Below are positions 60,697 through 64,000 of a stretch of DNA of 64,000 nt, piece after piece. Both the position numbers and the translations under genes were made by a program. Positions within the stretch are counted from its first letter, which is position 1, and each line of letters begins with the position of its first letter. Source of the stretch: Candidatus Microbacterium colombiense (GTDB lineage Bacteria > Actinomycetota > Actinomycetes > Actinomycetales > Microbacteriaceae); NCBI GenBank assembly GCA_029203165.1, contig CP119308.1, forward strand, positions 558,001-622,000. The letters are read 5' to 3'. The notes below the pieces were generated by a model that saw nothing but the letters and a program-made list of their open reading frames with translations, did not search any database and was not told the origin of the DNA.

Positions 60697-62024
60697 CGCG
60701 ACTCCGCGCCGACCGCCGCGTGGCTCTCGTCGATCCACGCGAACTCCGCGCCGGCGTGACGCCAGGCCCGGGCATCGCCCGAACGCGCGTGGCCCTCGAA
60801 CAGCTCCACACGGGCCGCGCGACCGCAGACGACCCCGAGCTGAGCGGACGACTCGGTGTTCTGCACCTCCTGGTACGTCACGGTGCGCAGGTACTTGCCC
60901 ACCCACAGGCCGCCCGTGTAGCGCGCGGCGCCGAGCGTCGGAAGCACGTGGTTGGTGCCGATGACCTTGTCGCCGTATGAGACGCAGGTGTTCTCACCGA
61001 GGAAGAGGGCGCCGTAGTCATGCATCTTCGCGAGCGCCTCGCGCGGATTCTGCGTGAAGATCTGCACGTGCTCGAACGCGAAGTCATCGGCGATGCGGTA
61101 CGCCTCGTCGAGATCGTCGGCCACGATCACCTGACCCCAGTCGCGCCAGGCGGGGCCGGCGTAGTCACGCGTCGGCATGCCCGGGAGGATCTTCTCGATC
61201 CAGTCGATGACCTCCTCGGCGAGCGTCTGCGAGGTCGTCACCAGCACGGCGGGGGAGTCGGGGCCGTGCTCTGCCTGCGAGAGCAGATCGACCGCGGTGA
61301 AGAACGGGTCGGCGTGCTCATCGGCCACGATCAGGATCTCGGTGGGCCCGGCGAACAGGTCGATGCCGACCTCGCCGAACAGCTGACGCTTGGCCTCGGC
61401 GACATAGGCGTTGCCGGGGCCTGCGATCATGTTGACCGGTTGGATGCTGTCGGTGCCCACGGCCATCGCCGCGACCGCCTGCACGCCACCGAGGATGTAG
61501 ATCTCGTCCGCGCCGGCCATCTTCATCGCGGCGACGGTGGCGGCGGGGATCTCGCCGCGGATCGGCGGGGTGCACGCGACGACGCGGGGGACGCCCGCGA
61601 CCTTGGCGGTGATGATCGTCATGTGAGCGGATGCCGTGAGCGGGTACTTGCCGCCGGGGATGTAGGCCCCCGCCGCCTGCACCGGCACGTGCTTCTGGCC
61701 GAGGAAGACGCCGGGCAGGGTCTCGACCTCGATGTCGACGAGGGAGTCGCGCTGCGCCTGGGCGAAGCGACGCACCTGCGCCTGGACGAACTCGATGTCG
61801 GTGATGACCTGCGCGGGGAGGGTGCCGATGATCTCGGTGATCTCCTCGTCGGAGAGGCGGTAGGTGTCGCGGCTCCAGTTGTCGAACTGCTCGGCGTAAC
61901 GGCGCACGGCGGCATCGCCCTGCTCGCGGATGTCGCCGATGATCGCCCGTACGCGCTCGGCGACATCGTGCTGAGCGGTGTCCGCGAACGTCTTCGTCGG
62001 CGCGGTCTTGAGATGCAGGGGCAT
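60693..62024 (-). CDS. Histidinol-dehydrogenase-like catabolic dehydrogenase
   Basis: 443 residues. All HisD zinc ligands and bases are retained: Gln and His in SQAEHGPDSP (about 250-253), Asp in SYGDKVIGTNH, His in FEGHARS, and the Glu-His pair in AFEHVQIF. It is not in a his operon, so it is probably one of the HisD paralogues that oxidise other alcohols to acids; HpsN, which acts on dihydroxypropanesulfonate, is the best-known case. AAAGGA lies 9 bases before the ATG at 62024. First gene of the leftward catabolic operon, with a strong LacI-controlled promoter. Confidence 0.88.
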   Translation of the reverse strand: MPLHLKTAPTKTFADTAQHDVAERVRAIIGDIREQGDAAVRRYAEQFDNWSRDTYRLSDEEITEIIGTLPAQVITDIEFVQAQVRRFAQAQRDSLVDIEVETLPGVFLGQKHVPVQAAGAYIPGGKYPLTASAHMTIITAKVAGVPRVVACTPPIRGEIPAATVAAMKMAGADEIYILGGVQAVAAMAVGTDSIQPVNMIAGPGNAYVAEAKRQLFGEVGIDLFAGPTEILIVADEHADPFFTAVDLLSQAEHGPDSPAVLVTTSQTLAEEVIDWIEKILPGMPTRDYAGPAWRDWGQVIVADDLDEAYRIADDFAFEHVQIFTQNPREALAKMHDYGALFLGENTCVSYGDKVIGTNHVLPTLGAARYTGGLWVGKYLRTVTYQEVQNTESSAQLGVVCGRAARVELFEGHARSGDARAWRHAGAEFAWIDESHAAVGAESR

Positions 62025-62039
62025 GGCCCGTCCTTTCAT

Positions 62040-62086
62040 TGCATACGTATGTGCTGATTATGACCGCGTATGCATTCCGGCGTCAA
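62040..62086 (-). promoter_or_regulatory. LacI-controlled promoter of the dehydrogenase operon
   Basis: On the reverse strand, TTGACG (62086-62081) and CATAAT (62062-62057) form a good promoter with an 18-base spacer. A GCGTATGCA half-site (62066-62074) lies in the spacer, and a full operator TGCATACGTATGTG (62040-62053) lies just downstream at the transcription start. This double placement fits strong repression. Confidence 0.75.
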
Positions 62087-62092
62087 GGGCAC

Positions 62093-62098
62093 TAGAAT
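62093..62098 (+). promoter_or_regulatory. -10 element of the lacI-type gene
   Basis: TAGAAT lies 26 bases before the ATG at 62125, with AGGGGGAGG as ribosome site between. The -35 region would overlap the operator half-site at 62066-62074, so the regulator probably also controls itself. Confidence 0.5.
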
Positions 62099-62124
62099 CC
62101 GTTGAGTCGAGGGGGAGGCGCGAG

Positions 62125-63129
62125 ATGGTCGTCACGAGTCGTGATGTGGCCCGCCTGGCCGGCGTGTCCCAGCCCACCGTGTCGCGCGCCCTGCGCGACG
62201 ATTCGCGGGTGTCCCAGGCCACGAAACTGCGGGTGCGCGAGGCGGCCCAGCTGCTGGGCTACGTGCCGAGCGAGGCCGGCCGCGCGCTGTCATCCGGCCG
62301 CACCCGCCGCATCGGTCTGCTGCTGACCGATCTCGACAACCAGTTCTATTCGCACATCATCGCGCCGGTGCATCGCGAGCTCGAGAGCCTCGGCTACCAG
62401 CTCATGCTGCACACCGAGAGCGCCGACAACGACACGATCGTCGAGCGGCTCCTCGCGAACGGGCTCGACGGTGTGATCCTCGCGACCACCACGGTCGAGT
62501 CCTCCGCCCCCCTGCGCCTGAAGGATCGCGGCCTGCCGTTCGTGTACTTCAACCGCACCGGTGCGCTGATCGAGGCCGACGCGACCGTCGTCGATCCGGT
62601 GCAGGGGTATCACGAGGCGGTCGACCGTGCCGTGGAGCTGGGCCACCGCCGCATCGGCGCGGTGCTCGGCCCGATCAACACCAGCACGGCGCAGGCGCGC
62701 GAGTCGGCGCTGCGCGATGCCCTGCGTGCACATGGTCTGGCACTGACCGAGGCCGGCACCCGCAAGGTGCCGAACTACAGCGCCGACGAGGGAGAGAAGG
62801 CCGCGGCCGCTCTGCTCGCCGAGGACGACCGCCCGACACTGCTGTTCTGCGGCAACGACGTGGTGGCGTACGGCGTGCTGAACGCCGCGCATCGCGCGGG
62901 TCTGCGGGTGCCGGAGGATCTCTCGGTCGTCGGGTTCGACGACCTCCCCGAGGCGGCCTGGCCGATCGTCGACCTCGCCACGGTCGGCTACGACATCGCC
63001 GGCATGGCATCGGCGGCCGCCGACCTCATCGTGCGGCGCATCGAGGACCGCGAGGCGCCCATCGAGAACCAGCGCTTCGCATCGGCCTTCGTACCGCGCA
63101 GCACGCTGGCGCGCGCGCGCGCCGTCTGA
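62125..63129 (+). CDS. LacI-family transcriptional repressor
   Basis: 334 residues. The DNA-binding domain is clear: VTSRDVARLAGVSQPTVSRALRDD, then a hinge helix (PSEAGRALSSGRT). The periplasmic-binding-protein-like sensor domain follows (IGLLLTDLDNQFYSHII, DGVILATT, FCGNDVVAYGVL, VVGFDDLPEAAW). It recognises a small ligand, probably the pathway substrate or an intermediate. Placed between two target operons, with operator copies in front of all three units. A strong ribosome site supports ATG 62125. Confidence 0.9.
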   Translation: MVVTSRDVARLAGVSQPTVSRALRDDSRVSQATKLRVREAAQLLGYVPSEAGRALSSGRTRRIGLLLTDLDNQFYSHIIAPVHRELESLGYQLMLHTESADNDTIVERLLANGLDGVILATTTVESSAPLRLKDRGLPFVYFNRTGALIEADATVVDPVQGYHEAVDRAVELGHRRIGAVLGPINTSTAQARESALRDALRAHGLALTEAGTRKVPNYSADEGEKAAAALLAEDDRPTLLFCGNDVVAYGVLNAAHRAGLRVPEDLSVVGFDDLPEAAWPIVDLATVGYDIAGMASAAADLIVRRIEDREAPIENQRFASAFVPRSTLARARAV

Positions 63130-63171
63130 CCCTCCGCCACGAAATGACCACCGTGTGCGCTGAGTCGACTC

Positions 63172-63200
63172 TTGCGCTCTATTGTGCATACGCATACACT
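63172..63200 (+). promoter_or_regulatory. LacI-controlled promoter of the NTF2-like gene
   Basis: TTGCGC (63172-63177) and TACACT (63195-63200) are 17 bases apart. The operator TGCATACGCATACA (63185-63198) fills the spacer and differs at one base from the site at 55243. Confidence 0.75.
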
Positions 63201-63263
63201 GACGAAAACGAAGCCTGCGATCACCGATGAACCGCAGACTCGGATCTCGAAGGAGTGAAAAGC

Positions 63264-64000
63264 GTGTCTCTCGACCCGGTCGCCTATCTGCCGTACAAGG
63301 ACCCCGACGATTTCATCCGTGAAGTCACCGACCTGATCTGGGTCGACCGGTCGATCCACTACATCCGCGAGAACTACGAGCCCGACTCGATCGTGCACGG
63401 CGGTCTCGGCACCTCATCGAACCGTGACGAGGTCATCGAGGGATCGCTCATGCGCATCTCCGCGACGCCCGACCGCACCGGTCAGGCGGAAGACGTGATC
63501 TGGGAGGCCCGCGGCGACGACGCGTTCCTCAGCTCGCATCTCGTGCTCTCCGGGCACCTCCAGACGGGTGAGTTCAGCCGCACGATCGCGAACTGCCTTT
63601 ACCGCCGCGGCCGCATGGTCGAGGAGTGGGTGGTGCGCGACACGCTCGCCGGTCCCCTCTCCCGCGGGGAGGACCTCGACGAGGTCGCCAGCAGGCAGAC
63701 CTTCCGCGGCTTCTCCGGTTCGTGGAACGAGCCGGCTCCGGCCGATCCCGTCGCGCAGGGCGACTCCGGTGTGCGCCCCGACGATCACCGTGCCGAGGTG
63801 GAGACGGTCATCGACCTGATCCAGACCGTCTGGAACGACCGCGACCTGCAGAAGGTCGAGAAGTTCTTCGACCGCGACCTGGTGCTGCTCACGGTCGGCA
63901 ACCGCCTGGTGATCCGGCCCGAGGGCTACCGCCGCGCGCTGCTGCGCCTGTTGGAGTCGTTCCCGGGCGGACAGTTCGAGATCCGTGACATCCAGACCAA
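63264..64000 (+). CDS. NTF2/SnoaL-like protein, cut by window end
   Basis: At least 245 residues, open to the window edge. GTG at 63264 follows AAGGAG by 8 bases. Two SnoaL-like (NTF2) repeats are visible: residues about 10-125 (IREVTDLIWVDRSIHYIRENYEPDSIVHGG) and from about 175 (VETVIDLIQTVWNDRDLQKVEKFFDRDLVLL). This cone-shaped fold serves as isomerase, dehydratase or binding protein in other pathways. The LacI-type operator ties it to the neighbouring catabolic genes. Catalytic residues cannot be assigned. Confidence 0.75.
   Translation, partial: MSLDPVAYLPYKDPDDFIREVTDLIWVDRSIHYIRENYEPDSIVHGGLGTSSNRDEVIEGSLMRISATPDRTGQAEDVIWEARGDDAFLSSHLVLSGHLQTGEFSRTIANCLYRRGRMVEEWVVRDTLAGPLSRGEDLDEVASRQTFRGFSGSWNEPAPADPVAQGDSGVRPDDHRAEVETVIDLIQTVWNDRDLQKVEKFFDRDLVLLTVGNRLVIRPEGYRRALLRLLESFPGGQFEIRDIQT

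Noticed and set aside
1..64000. CRISPR array
   Set aside because: No set of regularly spaced repeats of 20-40 bases is present; the only tandem repeat is the 15-bp coding repeat at 46596-46649.

Overview
The window is about 69-70% GC with very tightly packed genes. It carries the gene set of a high-GC Gram-positive actinobacterium: a DUF222/13E12 HNH nuclease, secreted proteins with the VVADP motif, and several apparently leaderless promoters. A Microbacteriaceae member such as Microbacterium is the best guess. That is inferred from gene style and composition, as no rRNA or taxonomic marker is present. I see no tRNA, rRNA, CRISPR array, integrase or transposase.

Layout. 1-1.8 kb: the end of a TetR-type regulator, a secreted protein and a small membrane protein. 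1.9-37.0 kb: a defence island. Its core is two divergent operons that start from a 218-bp gap at 20.7-20.9 kb. The leftward arm encodes a SNF2 helicase (DrmD-like), a 1542-aa N6-adenine methylase (DrmMI/PglX-like), a 2126-aa DUF1998 helicase (DruE-like), a UvrD-type helicase and a membrane-anchored uracil-DNA glycosylase; a TRAFAC GTPase plus a small partner follow. The rightward arm encodes a GHKL-ATPase/SF2-helicase fusion, DrmA and DrmB, followed by a reverse-strand Vsr nuclease and an m5C methyltransferase. This resembles DISARM class 1 with class 2's cytosine methylase and Druantia's large helicase added, but with no DrmC phospholipase-D gene. A smaller, less GC-rich cassette follows at 32.3-37.0 kb: a GmrSD-like DUF262/HNH protein, a PH-domain protein, an HsdR-N-like nuclease and a membrane protein interrupted by an in-frame stop.

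37-55 kb: ordinary chromosomal genes. These include a SulP transporter, a MarR/quinone-oxidoreductase pair with twin perfect operators, an MFS/ArsR pair, an HNH DUF222 gene, an XRE/methionine-aminopeptidase pair sharing a symmetric promoter, a glycosyltransferase, PadR and AarF genes carrying several single-base frame disruptions, an SDR/DUF2867 protein, an MFS transporter and a MarR regulator.

55.2-64.0 kb: a catabolic regulon controlled by a LacI-family protein. It has a carbohydrate-type ABC importer (binding lipoprotein and two permeases), an alpha/beta hydrolase, an HpaI-type aldolase, an SDR, a histidinol-dehydrogenase-like enzyme, the LacI regulator and an NTF2/SnoaL-like protein cut by the window end. 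Copies of a TGCATACGTATGCA-like operator lie within the promoters of all three transcription units, so the genes very likely serve one pathway, whose substrate cannot be read from the sequence.
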